Counted from the first letter of the stretch, positions 18,801 to 28,692 are shown. The stretch: DNA of 64,000 nt from G963663495 sp963663495 (GCA_963663495.1 OY760427.1:5084001-5148000), one strand, 5' to 3'. A program made the numbers and translations. The notes: a model not told the origin generated them from the letters alone.

Positions 18801-21800
18801 TTCACTCCAAGTGATTGGGCTACCGATCATACGGTAACTGTGCGTGCGGCGGAAGACGCAGACACGGACGACGACAGTGCCACACTTATGCACACTGCAT
18901 CGGGAGGAGATTATGAATCACTGACAGGGGTTGTAACGGTGGCGGTCAAAGACAATGATTCGCCTGCAGGGTTGGTGGTATCGCCCGTCTACTTAACGGT
19001 GACAGAAGGGATGGAAGAACGTTTTACGGTACGGCTGCTTACCGAGCCGACGCAGGCGGTGGATGTGCGGATCACGGACGATGCGGAAACGGACGTGACG
19101 GTAAACCTGAGGACGCTCCGGTACACGTCAGAGGACTGGAGCACGCCTGTTACGGTGACAGTCCGTGCGGAAGAGGACGACGATGTGGTGGGCGCACGTG
19201 TACAGCTCACCCTGACAGCATCTGGGGGTGAGTATGACGATGAGACAGAGGAAGTGGTGGTAGTAGTACAAGACAATGACATACCAGGGATTGTGCTATC
19301 CCCTACAGAGCTTGAGATTGCTGAAGAGGACGCAGAGTCTTATACAGCGCGGCTAATGGCGGAGCCATCGGGCACGGTAATCGTGAAAATCGCAAGTGAT
19401 AGCCCTGAGGTTACCCTCAGTGATGCATCGCTGACATTTGCGACCGATGACTGGTATTCTGAACAGACGATAGCTGTGCACGCGGACCAAGACGACGACA
19501 CGGTCAATGGCAGTGCTACGCTGACACACCGGGCGTCAGGCGGCGGCTACGATGGCGTGGCGGAGGAATTAATGGTGACGGTGTTGGACGATGACGAGGC
19601 AGATCTGGTAGTCAGCCCGCAGGCATTATCGCTGGGCGAGGGAACAGCAGGCAAGACCTTTACAGTGCGCCTTGCCACTATGCCTTCGGGACAGGTGACG
19701 GTATCCATCTTTGAGGAACTCGCGCTGAATCGCAAGGTGTCGGTTGATCCGCAGAGCGTGACTTTTACTCACGGGGACTGGAGCGCTCGTCAGACGGTCA
19801 CGGTGAATGCCCTGGCTGATGCGGATGGTGCCGACGAATTCGGGAAGATACAGTTGTCAGCGAGCGGTGGTGACTACAGTGGAGAATCTGGGAGTGTAGC
19901 GATAGATGTTCGTGATGATGATGCGCCGCACCTCATAAGATTGGCGAGTTCGTTGGTCCTGGTTTCTGAGGGTGCAGGGCCTGCACGGTTTAAGGTAAGA
20001 CTTAACAGGCAAAGCACTACTGCTGTTACGGTCCGTTACCGCACGCAGGATGGTTCAGCGTGGATGGGTGCAGATTACGAGCAGACTAGCGGGGTGCTGA
20101 CGTTCGCTGCAGGCGATCTGGAGAAGGAGGTACCCGTGCAGATCATTGATGACGCATTGCACGAAGAAGACGAGACCTTCACGCTGGAGCTCTCGGACGC
20201 GCAGGGGGCGCAGCTAGGTAACGCGACGGGCCGTGCCACGATCACGGACAACGATGCTGCACCGACCGTCAGCATCGTGCCTGCGGCGTATGTGCGGGAA
20301 GGGGGTATAGCAAGTGTCTACCTCAGTCTAAGTAACGCCAGCTCAGAGCCTGTCATGGTGCCCTACAGCACGCGAGATATGACGGCAATAGCCGGAGAGG
20401 ATTACAAGGCGGTGAGCGCCGGGTCGGTGACGATTGAGCCTAGCGAGATGGAAGCGGTAATACAAGTTCCAACCAGGAACGATACAGTGCATGAAGGCAG
20501 GGAGGCATTCCTGGTGCAACTTGATGGTGGCGGCCAGACCACAGTGACGATACTGGACAATGATCGTCTGCCACAGCTCTCCATAGGCGATGTGACGGTA
20601 TCAGAGGATGGAGGGCGCGCGAAGCTTGCAGTATCGCTGAGTGGTACGAGCGCGGTACGTGTAGGGGTTGCATATGCCACGCAGGACGGTACGGCGAAGG
20701 CAGGGGCGGACTACACACGCACGATGGGCACGCTCGTATTTGCATCGGGCGAGACGGTGAGGCATATATGGGTACCAGTAGTGCGTGATGATGTGGTAGA
20801 GGAAGACGAAGGATTGGTATTAAAGCTGAGCGCTCCAGAGCATGCAGTGCTGTTGGATGCAGAGGGGAATGTGACGATTAAGGATGATCCTATAGAGGTC
20901 AGCATCCATGACGGTACCGGGACGGAGAATTCGGAGGAGTTGGTCATGGCGGTGCGGCTGAGTTTTAGTAGTACCAAGGTGGTATCGGTGCAGTTTGCTG
21001 TGATAGGAGGCACGGCGACATCGGATGTGGACTACGAGGCTACGGAGGGGCTGGTGGTATTTGAGACCGGCAGTACGGAGGCGCAAGTAAGGATACCTTT
21101 GATAGACGACGACTTGCAGGAAGGAGATGAGACGATAGAGGTGAGGCTGTCGAATCCGACAAATGTCCAAATCGGGCAGGCGATGGCTACGGGCACGATC
21201 GTGGATGACGATACTGCGCCGGGAGTGCAGGTGCGAGCCATTGCGGTGTCGCAGACCGAGGCGCTGTTTGTGGTGGGACTACTGGCACCCGTGGCAGAGC
21301 GGCTGACCGGCCGTTACCGTACGGTAGACGGCACGGCATGGGCGGGAGAGGACTACGAGCGCATGGAGGGAGTGCTGGAGTTTGGGCCTGGGGAGACGAG
21401 AAAAGAGGTGCGCGTGCCGTTACTGCGCGCGCAAGGTAGCGGGGAAGCGTTTGCGCTGATGGTGGAGTTAGGGGATGAGACGGTGCGCGAGGAGGTGGTG
21501 TTGGGATCGAAGGATACGGGAAACCGTGCGCGATTAGGCCGGAGTGTGGCGGTGCATATAGTGGAGGCGGTATCGGAGCGTATGGAGGGATCATTGGTGG
21601 GTTGTATGCCGAGGCCGTTTCCCGGTCAGCGGGTACGAGCGTCGCATCTTTTGTCGGGCTGTGGCATGCAGGCAGGCGGAGAGCGGCTGAGTGTATGGGG
21701 TCGTGGTGCGTACAGCAGGTTGCAGAGCGGCGGGATATCGGGAGCGGATGTGGTGACGGCTTCATTGGGGGCGGACTACCGTGCGGGAGGTCGCTGGCTG

Positions 21801-22646
21801 ATGGGGATGGTGGTATCACGCAGCGAGGCATTGGAGCAGGAAGGGACGCTACTACAGATGACGGGCTGGTATCCGTATGTGCGCTACGGAGGGATGCGGC
21901 ATAGTGTGTGGGGGTTGGCAGGAGCAGGACAGGGAGTAGTGGCGGAAGCCGCGGACACGGGAATGCGCATGATGGCAGCGGGAGTGGGTGGCACGTTGGT
22001 GCGCCGGGCGGGCGCGCGGCTGGGATACGAGGCGGACGGGTTCTGGCTGGGGATGGATGGAGGGATAGGGGTGAGCCGTGTTCGCGCAGGACTGGAGGGA
22101 TCGGTAACGTTGCAGGATATCTTGGAGCCGTATGTGGAGGCGGCGGTCTTGCACAGTGGTGGGGATGCGGAGAGAGGAATGGGAATGGAGGCAGGCGGAG
22201 GGTTACGGGTGCGGATGGGGATGTTGCATGCGGAGGTGATGTCAAGGCGTTTGGTGTTACATCAGGAGGACGGATATGGTGAGTGGGGATATTCGGGCAT
22301 GGTCCGCTATGGCGGACTGGAGGGATTGGGAGCGCAGGTGCGACCGACCTGGGGTCGTACGCATGTGGAGACGCTGTGGCAGGCGGAGCGTCCGTGGGAG
22401 GTGTATCCGGCGGATCGTCGGTTGGAGTTGGAGGTGGGGTACGGTTCGCGTGTTCACAGGCGTGGTGTGCTGCGGCCGCATGTGGGTATGGGGCTGCGTG
22501 ACAGAGGCAGGGACTACCGCATAGGAGCTGGCGTACAGGGACACACGGGATTAGGATTCAGCATGAGCGGATTGGCGATGGAACAAATTGCGCCGTACCA
22601 ACTGGTGAGCTACGGTGTGACCGCCAGTGGTTACGTGCGGTGGTGA
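15900..22646 (+). CDS. Giant Calx-beta repeat surface protein with autotransporter-like barrel, paralogue 2
   Basis: 2248 aa from the ATG that aligns with paralogues 3-5 (an ATG at 15888 is also in frame). It has a signal peptide to about 38, then an N-terminal region of the paralogue 1 type (NAGCLVPGGRNILALCPEN) and Calx-beta-like domains. One of these has PPWQVADAVANEGDSTIDFD, which is absent from paralogue 1. Residues about 706-1341 are six repeats of about 106 aa (LEIPEGSTGSYTVKL ... TASGGGYGS ... TDDDTP). Further Calx-beta domains lead to the barrel at 1929-2248, ending GYVRW. The barrel is close to that of paralogue 1. Expected route: Sec export, barrel insertion in the outer membrane and surface display of the repeats. 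Function as an adhesin is inference. Confidence 0.82.
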   Translation: MDEVRMLFHAGFCRAAFVAVGILGATAVPHVVSHSLEGIYTGVALPLQGKARINPHADENYRGVEWHLREAQVSDTLETECVSNLEAADDVAALCTALGGWLPYTHAWISEHQFVSAVDHMTGFPGFDGVHAEERVNGALTPRFGGLRNAEVRGYPVGKGLTETAFDERINLVPDAGLLDQEIRVEVSTIPERSADTSTPSASLNAGCLVPGGRNILALCPENTKPDSLYLVIYKRNNIPFSNTHDIIFQISVSGTATPGQIVNGIPVTSGTDYQTINPFKVTVPKGKSGASKGFPIEVYDDKLVEDVETIVLSSTREISTKVPELNGVTLYILDNDNLPYLVILDYIHEVNECDAGISIPIQLVGSSTQDVTVSVQTSPARIITPRVDTGSATAGVDYTPISNPPRTLTFTPNGQEQQNVDIDIAADGIPAGEPGEYAREYFAVRMTSPTNARFLPDPDKPDGTLNIAFVRVIDESCAPPWQVADAVANEGDSTIDFDIKWPGFSGNDERIHYETINGTAAAGQDYVTKTGDIVFSTLNNTTGTVGTQKISVTLIDDSVNEANETFHVNFTSSTHPVHRASATGTIVDDDDVPDPVISITGEDAVTEGETATFTITAEPVPAAALTVTLEIVQEGDFVGSNDLGTKTIEVGTGGTKTYTVSTISDSVDEPSGSVTATLQAGTGYTVADPPDHEASVNVVDDDTPELVLNPSSLEIPEGSTGSYTVKLATQPTGTVTLSITGNANTDLKLSEITLTFTAASWSNAQTVTVTAEHDDDATNDAATLAHTASGGGYGSVNKTLSVTVTDDDTPDLVLSPTSLEIPEGSTGSYTVKLATQPTGTVTVSITGNANTDLKLNENTLIFTTATWSTAQSVTVTAEHDDDATNDAATLAHTASGGGYGSVNKTLSVTVIDDDTPGLRIAPTALTVLEGTSGMYRVALQTQPTGTVMVTIGSDNSDVTMVSTSLTFTPSDWATDHTVTVRAAEDADTDDDSATLMHTASGGDYESLTGVVTVAVKDNDSPAGLVVSPVYLTVTEGMEERFTVRLLTEPTQAVDVRITDDAETDVTVNLRTLRYTSEDWSTPVTVTVRAEEDDDVVGARVQLTLTASGGEYDDETEEVVVVVQDNDIPGIVLSPTELEIAEEDAESYTARLMAEPSGTVIVKIASDSPEVTLSDASLTFATDDWYSEQTIAVHADQDDDTVNGSATLTHRASGGGYDGVAEELMVTVLDDDEADLVVSPQALSLGEGTAGKTFTVRLATMPSGQVTVSIFEELALNRKVSVDPQSVTFTHGDWSARQTVTVNALADADGADEFGKIQLSASGGDYSGESGSVAIDVRDDDAPHLIRLASSLVLVSEGAGPARFKVRLNRQSTTAVTVRYRTQDGSAWMGADYEQTSGVLTFAAGDLEKEVPVQIIDDALHEEDETFTLELSDAQGAQLGNATGRATITDNDAAPTVSIVPAAYVREGGIASVYLSLSNASSEPVMVPYSTRDMTAIAGEDYKAVSAGSVTIEPSEMEAVIQVPTRNDTVHEGREAFLVQLDGGGQTTVTILDNDRLPQLSIGDVTVSEDGGRAKLAVSLSGTSAVRVGVAYATQDGTAKAGADYTRTMGTLVFASGETVRHIWVPVVRDDVVEEDEGLVLKLSAPEHAVLLDAEGNVTIKDDPIEVSIHDGTGTENSEELVMAVRLSFSSTKVVSVQFAVIGGTATSDVDYEATEGLVVFETGSTEAQVRIPLIDDDLQEGDETIEVRLSNPTNVQIGQAMATGTIVDDDTAPGVQVRAIAVSQTEALFVVGLLAPVAERLTGRYRTVDGTAWAGEDYERMEGVLEFGPGETRKEVRVPLLRAQGSGEAFALMVELGDETVREEVVLGSKDTGNRARLGRSVAVHIVEAVSERMEGSLVGCMPRPFPGQRVRASHLLSGCGMQAGGERLSVWGRGAYSRLQSGGISGADVVTASLGADYRAGGRWLMGMVVSRSEALEQEGTLLQMTGWYPYVRYGGMRHSVWGLAGAGQGVVAEAADTGMRMMAAGVGGTLVRRAGARLGYEADGFWLGMDGGIGVSRVRAGLEGSVTLQDILEPYVEAAVLHSGGDAERGMGMEAGGGLRVRMGMLHAEVMSRRLVLHQEDGYGEWGYSGMVRYGGLEGLGAQVRPTWGRTHVETLWQAERPWEVYPADRRLELEVGYGSRVHRRGVLRPHVGMGLRDRGRDYRIGAGVQGHTGLGFSMSGLAMEQIAPYQLVSYGVTASGYVRW
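18016..19920 (+). repeat. Six tandem repeats of about 318 bp (106 aa) in paralogue 2
   Basis: Unit starts are near 18016, 18334, 18652, 18967, 19288 and 19603. The first two are nearly identical and the last four more diverged. Each unit reads as a beta-sandwich module with a PEG or LEG turn, a STAQ/VTV strand and a terminal acidic DDD motif. The same block is present in paralogues 4 and 5, as one chimeric unit in paralogue 3, and absent in paralogue 1. Confidence 0.85.
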
Positions 22647-22695
22647 GAAATGATCGTTATGCTGACTCTGCCTATAGCCCGCATGGCTTGCTTAG

Positions 22696-22734
22696 CCTCC
22701 CTTATTCATAAGGGAGGCTTATGAATAAGGGAGG
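22696..22734. repeat. Perfect 17-bp inverted repeat made of IS1380 ends
   Basis: CCTCCCTTATTCATAAG (22696-22712), spacer GGAGG, and its exact reverse complement (22718-22734). The left arm equals the left end of the IS1380 element at 13768. It cuts off the trailer of paralogue 2 and is joined to an internal IS1380 fragment, so it is probably a rearranged insertion end. The hairpin could also stop transcription of gene 2. Confidence 0.7.
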
Positions 22735-23332
22735 ATTACAAGCGCACCTTCTTTCTGCCCCTTATCGCCATATGCGGTGAGTCGGGCGACATGTTGGGGG
22801 CGGAATTGCGAGGGGGCACGCAGAATGTGGTGAAGGACTGCTACGGTTTCATTCGACGCATTGGGCTGGCATTGCGTGAACATGTGGCCGACAAGGTCAT
22901 TGTCCGATTGGATGCCGGTTTCAACGGTGGAGAGTTATGTAATGCGTCTGAAAGCAAACGAGGCACTCAATAGACTTGCAGAGCCTCATTTGTGCGGTAA
23001 TCATCCGTCGTACCGATGCTGTCACGAACTGCGCTGCCGAGCACAGAGCTGGTCCGCAGTGCGTCGTGTGGTGCCTGTGATTGATCCGGTGCCAGAGCAA
23101 CGTTTTTCGCGGCCGTTCTATCTGATCACCAATCTGAATGCAGAAGCTTTCCGGCAGCGCAGCTTGTGAAGCTGTACCGAAATAGCATTGCGGGGATATG
23201 CATGCGATCTGCTCCATGGCATTGTGTTCGGTAGCCTGTCCGAAAACGCACTGTCAGGGCCGGCCTGTAGTGCGGGCGCCTGACAAATCGGAGCGGGAAG
23301 ACGAGATCCGAGCCGAGAACGCGGTCCTGCTA
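22735..23332 (+). pseudogene. IS1380-family transposase fragment
   Basis: This matches the internal part of the IS1380 transposase at 13917-15351, from YYKRT to RAENAVLL, but is more decayed. There is a deletion or shift after FNGGELCN, a frame ending at 22973, and another ending near 23169. Neither end of the gene is present. Its final bases, GCGGTCCTGCTA, are joined to the leader of paralogue 3. The same tail is carried in front of the leaders of paralogues 4 and 5, showing that those leaders were copied from this one. Confidence 0.85.
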
Positions 23333-23652
23333 CCTCCATACCATAGTAGTAATGCATCAATCCCTGGTAACGGTCTGTAAACGCCTCCCATCCGGTACGC
23401 TTCAATTTGCGCACCGCAACGCTCTCAGCGAATCCGTCTGGAGCAGCCACGGCACGCTCCCACAGGCGCAATACGCCTGCTTCAGGCCCTCCGAAGGAGT
23501 CTGACAATACGCAGACCATACCGGTCCGCCTGCAAGGCAATTTAATGCGCAGTAACATAATTGCCGATTAGATTTTCTGCCAGTATCGCCAAACAATTTT
23601 TCCATGATCGTGTAGATTTTCTAAACATGGGGGAGTAACGCCACTCAAGAGG
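23333..23652 (+). promoter_or_regulatory. Leader of giant gene 3
   Basis: This is a copy of the roughly 320-bp leader shared with paralogues 4 and 5 and partly with 2. The last part (GCCAAACAATTTTTCC, TGTAGATTTTCTAAACATGG, AAGAGG) is the best-conserved stretch and also resembles the region before paralogue 1. TAGATTTT may be a TAnnTTTG-like -7 element; this is tentative. On the minus strand the leader contains a short frame discussed under findings. Confidence 0.4.
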
Positions 23653-26600
23653 ATGGGTGAAGTGAAAATGCTGTTACGCGCCGGCTTTTGTAGGTCGGCA
23701 TTTGTTGCTGTCGGGATGCTCGGTGCGGCGACTGTACCGCGTGTGATCAGTCAGACATCGGAAGGAATCCACACTGGAGTCGCGCTACCACTGCAGGGTG
23801 AGGCATGGATCAATCCGCACGCGGATGAAAGCTACAGAGATTTAGCGTGGCACTTGAGAGAAGCGCAGGTATCCGACACGTTAGAAGCGGAGTGTGTAAG
23901 CAATCTGGAGGAAGCGGACGGTGTCGCGGCGCTTTGTACAGCGCTCGGAGGATGGCTACCGTACACACATGCATGGGTCTCAGGGCGCCGGTACGTGTCC
24001 GCAGCTGATCACCTGACAGGGTTTTCCGGTTTTGACGGGGTACATTCTCAGGCAGCATTTGATACAAAACAAGAAGACTTGGCAGGATTCGGGGAGCGGG
24101 TCATCCGTGTCCCGGATGCTGGCCTGCTGGACCAGAACATTCGTGTGGAGGTAAGCATCACCGCCTCCGAAAGGCACGCAGAGACCGATGCGCTTGCCGC
24201 GCAGTCTATAGAAGAATGTACTGTTCCAGGGGGGCGGGGTGTTCGCGCATACTGTTTCGAAGGTGGTGGACCGTATACGGTTAATATTAAGATTGTCAGG
24301 AGAGATGGCCGAGTCATTGACCCTACTCGAGACCGCACATATGAGATATCATATCACGGTGGTTCGGCGACGGAAGGTCAGATCGTAAACGGCGTGCCGG
24401 TGCCCTCGGATACTGATTTTCAAGGGATCGGTCCATTAAAGGTAATAGTCCCTAGGGGAGCTAGGGAAGGTAGCGGTTCCTTCGTGCTGGAGTTGTACGA
24501 TGATAGCGACACGGAAATGGATGAGACAATCGAACTGATTACCCACCGCGTGGACACACCGACTCCTGTTCCACGGGATAAAGTCAGGATTAACATACTA
24601 GATGACGATTCGTCCTATCTGTTCTTTAGAAAGTATATGAACCCGGTGTTCGAGTGCGATGGTTATGTATCGGTGCCGATCGTCCTTGTGGGACAATCCG
24701 ATCAGGAAGTCACGGTCGATTTTTCGACGGGAAGTCATAAGATTTTTGTACAGAATCCTGCAACGCCAGATGCGGATTACACGCCCGTGGATTCAACGCT
24801 CACATTCAGTCCCGGCGAAACAGAAAAGATTGTAAGAATTGACATAGCTGCGGATGAGATACCCGAGCATCCCCGTGAGTACTTCCCGGTGGCGATGGCG
24901 AATCCCGTGAATGCCCGGCTTATTCCCCCGACTCCAAACGTAGACTTGACCCACGCAGTTGTACAAATTCGTGATGAGAGTTGCCTACCTCCATGGCAGG
25001 TTGCGGACGCTGTGGCAAATGAAGGCGATGGCACGATTGACTTTGATGTCAAGTGGACTGGTTTCAGCGGTAACGATGAGCGGATATACTACAAGACCAT
25101 CAATGGTACTGCTACAGCCGGGCAGGATTACGAGGCAAAAACAGACTTCATAACGTTCTCTACGCTGAACTCAACCGGAAGTGTCAGCACGGAAACAATA
25201 TCAATTAACATAATTGATGATCTTATTGTGGAGCCCGACATGGAGCACTTTTCCGTAAGGCTTTGGAGTCAGACATCTCCAGCCCTTATGGCAAAGGCTA
25301 AGGGTACAATTGAGGACGACGATGGTGTCCCGGTGGTTTCGATTGATGGCGAACTAGATGTGACCGAGGGAGAGGGGGCTACCTTCACCATCACAGCAAA
25401 TCCAGTCCCGACCACTACTGTGACGATCACACTCAAGGTCGCACAGTTAGGAGATTATGTAGCTGTCGGTGATTTGGGCACGAAGATGGTAGATGTAGGC
25501 ACGATCGGCACGAAAACGTACACGGTGGGCACTATATCGGACAACGTAGACGAGCCACCCGGATCAGTAACGGCAACGTTGCAGGCGGGTACTGGATACA
25601 CGGTGGCTGACCCACCTGACCATGAGGCCAGCGTAAACGTAGTAGACGACGACACACCGGAACTGGAGCTGAACCCGTCAAGCCTTGAAATTCCTGAAGG
25701 GAGTACCGGTTCTTACACGGTGAAGCTTGCTACACAGCCGACCGGCACGGTGACCGTGAACATCACTGGATATGCAGGTACAGACCTGCAACTAAATGAG
25801 AACACCCTGACCTTCACGGCCGCAACTTGGAGTACTGCGCAGGTGGTAGCCGTTCGTGCCAATGAGGACGATGACACGGTTAATGACGATGCTACGCTGA
25901 TACATCGGGCGTCGGATGGTGGCTACGATGGAGTATCCGGGAATGTAGAGATAGGGATTCGAGACGATGATGTGCTGCCGCTTGTGCGTGTGTTGTCGGA
26001 TGTGCGGGTAGGAGAAGGCGCAGGTACGGCAGAGTTTCGGGTGGGGTTAAGCGGAGAGACCACCAGCGTTGTTACGGTCGGTTACCGTTCGCAAGATGTC
26101 ACAGCGACAGCGGGTGCGGATTACCAGCATACAGGTGGGGTGCTCACATTCGAAGCAGGCGAGCTTGAGAAGCAGGTATTGGTGCAGATCATTGATGACG
26201 CATTGCACGAGGACGAAGAGGTTTTCGTGCTGGAGCTGGCGGACGCACAGGGCGCGGAGCTGGGCATGGCAACAAGCCGTGCCACCATCTTGGACGACGA
26301 TTCTGAGCCGACCGTTGGCATAATGCCAGCGGTGTATGTACGGGAAGGGAGTATAGCAAATGTATACATCAGTCTCAGTAACGCAAGCACGAAGCCTGTT
26401 ACAGTCTCGTATAGTACAAATGATATGACAGCGTCAGCCGGAGACGACTACGAAGCAGCGAGCGGCGGATCGGTGACGATTGAGCCTGGTAGTATGGACG
26501 CTGTGGTAGCAATACGTACAACAGATGACGCAGTCCACGAAGGAAGGGAGGTATTTGTCGTGCAGCTTGACGGAGGCGAACAAACCACAGTGACGATACT

Positions 26601-28692
26601 GGACAATGATCGTCTGCCACAGCTCTCCATAGGCGATGCGACCGTGTCAGAAGACGGTGAACGTGCGCGGCTGGCCGTAACGATGGATGGCACGAGCGCG
26701 GTAGGTGTAGGGGTTGCATATGCCACGCAGGACGGTACGGCGAAGGCGGGGGCGGACTACACACGCACGATGGGCACGCTGGTGTTTGCATTGGGCGAGA
26801 CGGTGAGGCATATATGGGTACCGGTAGCGCGTGATGATGTGGTAGAGGAAGACGAGGGATTGGTAGTAAAGCTGAGCGCACCGGAGCATGCAATGCTGTT
26901 GGATGCGGAGGGGGGTGTGACGATTAAGGATGATCCGATAGAGATCAGCATCCATGACGGTACAGGGACAGAGAGTTCGGAAGAATTGGTTATGGCGGTG
27001 CGGCTGAATTATGGTAGTACCAAGGTGGTATCGGTGCAGTTTGCGGTGACAGGAAGCACAGCAACATCGGATGTGGACTACGAGTCGACGCAAGGGCTGG
27101 TGGTATTTGAACCCGGCAGTACAGAGGCGCAAGTAAGGATCCCGCTGATAGATGACGACTTGCAGGAAGGAAACGAAACGATTGAGGTGACGCTGTCGAA
27201 TCCGGCCAATGCGCAAATCGGGCAGGCGATGGCAACGGGCACGATCGTGGATGACGAGACTACGCCGGGAGTGCAGGTGCGAGCCATTGCGGTGTCGCAG
27301 AGCGAGGTGGTGTTTGCGGTGGGACTGCTGGCACCTGTGGCAGAGCGGCTGACGGGCCGTTACCGTACGGTAGACGGCACGGCATGGGCGGGAGAGGACT
27401 ACGAGCGCATGGAGGGGGTGCTGGAGTTTGGGCCTGGAGAGACAAGAAAAGATGTGCGAGTGCAGTTACTGCGTGCTCAAAGTGGCGGGGAGGCGTTTGC
27501 GCTGATGGTGGAGTTAGGGGATGAGATGGTCCGAGAGGAGGTGGTATTGGGGTCGGAGGATACGGGAAACCGTGCGCGATTGGGCCGGAGTGTGGCGGTG
27601 CATATAGTGGAGGCGGTATCGGAGCGTATGGAGGGATCATTGGTGGGATGTATGCCGAGGCCGTTCCCTGGTCAGCGGGTACGGGCGTCGCATTTATTGT
27701 CGGGCTGTGGCATGCAGGCAAGTAGAGACCGGCTAAGTGTATGGGGTCGTGGTGCGTACAGCAGGTTGCAGAGCGGCGGGGTATCGGGTGCGGATGTGGT
27801 GACGGCGTCATTGGGAGCGGACTACAATGCGGGAGGTCGCTGGCTGATGGGGATGGTGGTATCGCGCAGTGAGGCATTGGAGGAGGAGGGAACGCTACTG
27901 CAGATGACGGGCTGGTATCCGTATGTGCGCTACGGGGGTTTGCGTCACAGTGTGTGGGGGTTGGCAGGAGCAGGACGGGGAGCAGTGGAGGAAGCAGCGG
28001 ACACGGGAATGCGCATGATGGCAGCGGGAGTGGGCGGCACGCTGGTACGCCGGGCGGGTGCGCGGCTGGGGTACGAGGCGGACGGGTTCTGGCTGGGGAT
28101 GGATGGAGGGATTGGGGTGAGCCGTGTTCGCGCGGGTCTGGAGGGATCGGTGATGTTGCAGGACATCTTGGAGCCGTACGTGGAGGCTGCGATCTTGCAC
28201 AGCGGCGGGGATGCGGAGAGAGGAATGGGAATGGAGGCAGGCGGAGGATTACGGGTGCGGATGGGGATGTTGCATGCGGAGGTGATGTCAAGGCGTCTGG
28301 TGTTGCATCGGGAGGATGACTACGGGGAGTGGGGATATTCGGGCATGGTGCGCTATGGAGGACTAGAGGGATTGGGAGCGCAGGTGCGACCGACCTGGGG
28401 TGGTACGCATGTGGGGACGCTATGGCAGGCGGAGCGTCCGTGGGAAGTGTATCCGTCGGATCGTCGGATGGAGTTGGAGGTAGGATACGGCTCGCGTGTT
28501 CACAGGCGCAGCGTGCTGCGGCCGCATGTGGGTATGGGGCTGCGCGACAGAGGCAGGGACTACCGCATAGGAGCGGGAGTACAGGGGCGCACGGGGTTAG
28601 GGTTCAGTGTGAGTGGTTTGGCGATGGAGCACATCGCGCCGTACCGCCCGGTGAGCTACGGCGTGACCGCGAGCGGTTACGTGCGTTGGTGA
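23653..28692 (+). CDS. Giant Calx-beta repeat surface protein with autotransporter-like barrel, paralogue 3 (short form)
   Basis: 1679 aa. Signal peptide to about 35 (MGEVKMLLRAGF then an Ala/Val core to VISQ). The N-terminal region is of a second type shared with paralogues 4 and 5 (ERHAETDALAAQ, CTVPGGRG, CFEGGGPYTV), followed by a variable domain at about 321-445 and the PPWQVADAVANEGDG Calx-beta domain. Only one 106-aa repeat remains (670-773). It begins like repeat 1 (LNPSSLEIPEGST) and ends like repeats 5/6 (RANEDDDTVN, GGYDGVSGNVEIG), so it is a recombination product. Five Calx-beta domains and the barrel (1357-1679, ending in Trp) follow. It is exactly 530 residues shorter than paralogue 4. 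From about 25950 on it is collinear with paralogue 4 at a 7,231-bp offset. Confidence 0.82.
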   Translation: MGEVKMLLRAGFCRSAFVAVGMLGAATVPRVISQTSEGIHTGVALPLQGEAWINPHADESYRDLAWHLREAQVSDTLEAECVSNLEEADGVAALCTALGGWLPYTHAWVSGRRYVSAADHLTGFSGFDGVHSQAAFDTKQEDLAGFGERVIRVPDAGLLDQNIRVEVSITASERHAETDALAAQSIEECTVPGGRGVRAYCFEGGGPYTVNIKIVRRDGRVIDPTRDRTYEISYHGGSATEGQIVNGVPVPSDTDFQGIGPLKVIVPRGAREGSGSFVLELYDDSDTEMDETIELITHRVDTPTPVPRDKVRINILDDDSSYLFFRKYMNPVFECDGYVSVPIVLVGQSDQEVTVDFSTGSHKIFVQNPATPDADYTPVDSTLTFSPGETEKIVRIDIAADEIPEHPREYFPVAMANPVNARLIPPTPNVDLTHAVVQIRDESCLPPWQVADAVANEGDGTIDFDVKWTGFSGNDERIYYKTINGTATAGQDYEAKTDFITFSTLNSTGSVSTETISINIIDDLIVEPDMEHFSVRLWSQTSPALMAKAKGTIEDDDGVPVVSIDGELDVTEGEGATFTITANPVPTTTVTITLKVAQLGDYVAVGDLGTKMVDVGTIGTKTYTVGTISDNVDEPPGSVTATLQAGTGYTVADPPDHEASVNVVDDDTPELELNPSSLEIPEGSTGSYTVKLATQPTGTVTVNITGYAGTDLQLNENTLTFTAATWSTAQVVAVRANEDDDTVNDDATLIHRASDGGYDGVSGNVEIGIRDDDVLPLVRVLSDVRVGEGAGTAEFRVGLSGETTSVVTVGYRSQDVTATAGADYQHTGGVLTFEAGELEKQVLVQIIDDALHEDEEVFVLELADAQGAELGMATSRATILDDDSEPTVGIMPAVYVREGSIANVYISLSNASTKPVTVSYSTNDMTASAGDDYEAASGGSVTIEPGSMDAVVAIRTTDDAVHEGREVFVVQLDGGEQTTVTILDNDRLPQLSIGDATVSEDGERARLAVTMDGTSAVGVGVAYATQDGTAKAGADYTRTMGTLVFALGETVRHIWVPVARDDVVEEDEGLVVKLSAPEHAMLLDAEGGVTIKDDPIEISIHDGTGTESSEELVMAVRLNYGSTKVVSVQFAVTGSTATSDVDYESTQGLVVFEPGSTEAQVRIPLIDDDLQEGNETIEVTLSNPANAQIGQAMATGTIVDDETTPGVQVRAIAVSQSEVVFAVGLLAPVAERLTGRYRTVDGTAWAGEDYERMEGVLEFGPGETRKDVRVQLLRAQSGGEAFALMVELGDEMVREEVVLGSEDTGNRARLGRSVAVHIVEAVSERMEGSLVGCMPRPFPGQRVRASHLLSGCGMQASRDRLSVWGRGAYSRLQSGGVSGADVVTASLGADYNAGGRWLMGMVVSRSEALEEEGTLLQMTGWYPYVRYGGLRHSVWGLAGAGRGAVEEAADTGMRMMAAGVGGTLVRRAGARLGYEADGFWLGMDGGIGVSRVRAGLEGSVMLQDILEPYVEAAILHSGGDAERGMGMEAGGGLRVRMGMLHAEVMSRRLVLHREDDYGEWGYSGMVRYGGLEGLGAQVRPTWGGTHVGTLWQAERPWEVYPSDRRMELEVGYGSRVHRRSVLRPHVGMGLRDRGRDYRIGAGVQGRTGLGFSVSGLAMEHIAPYRPVSYGVTASGYVRW

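Noticed and set aside
18016..19920. CRISPR-like array from regularly spaced repeats
   Set aside because: The period is about 318 bp, in frame, and the repeat is protein-coding throughout. No 25-40-base repeats with unique spacers occur in the window.
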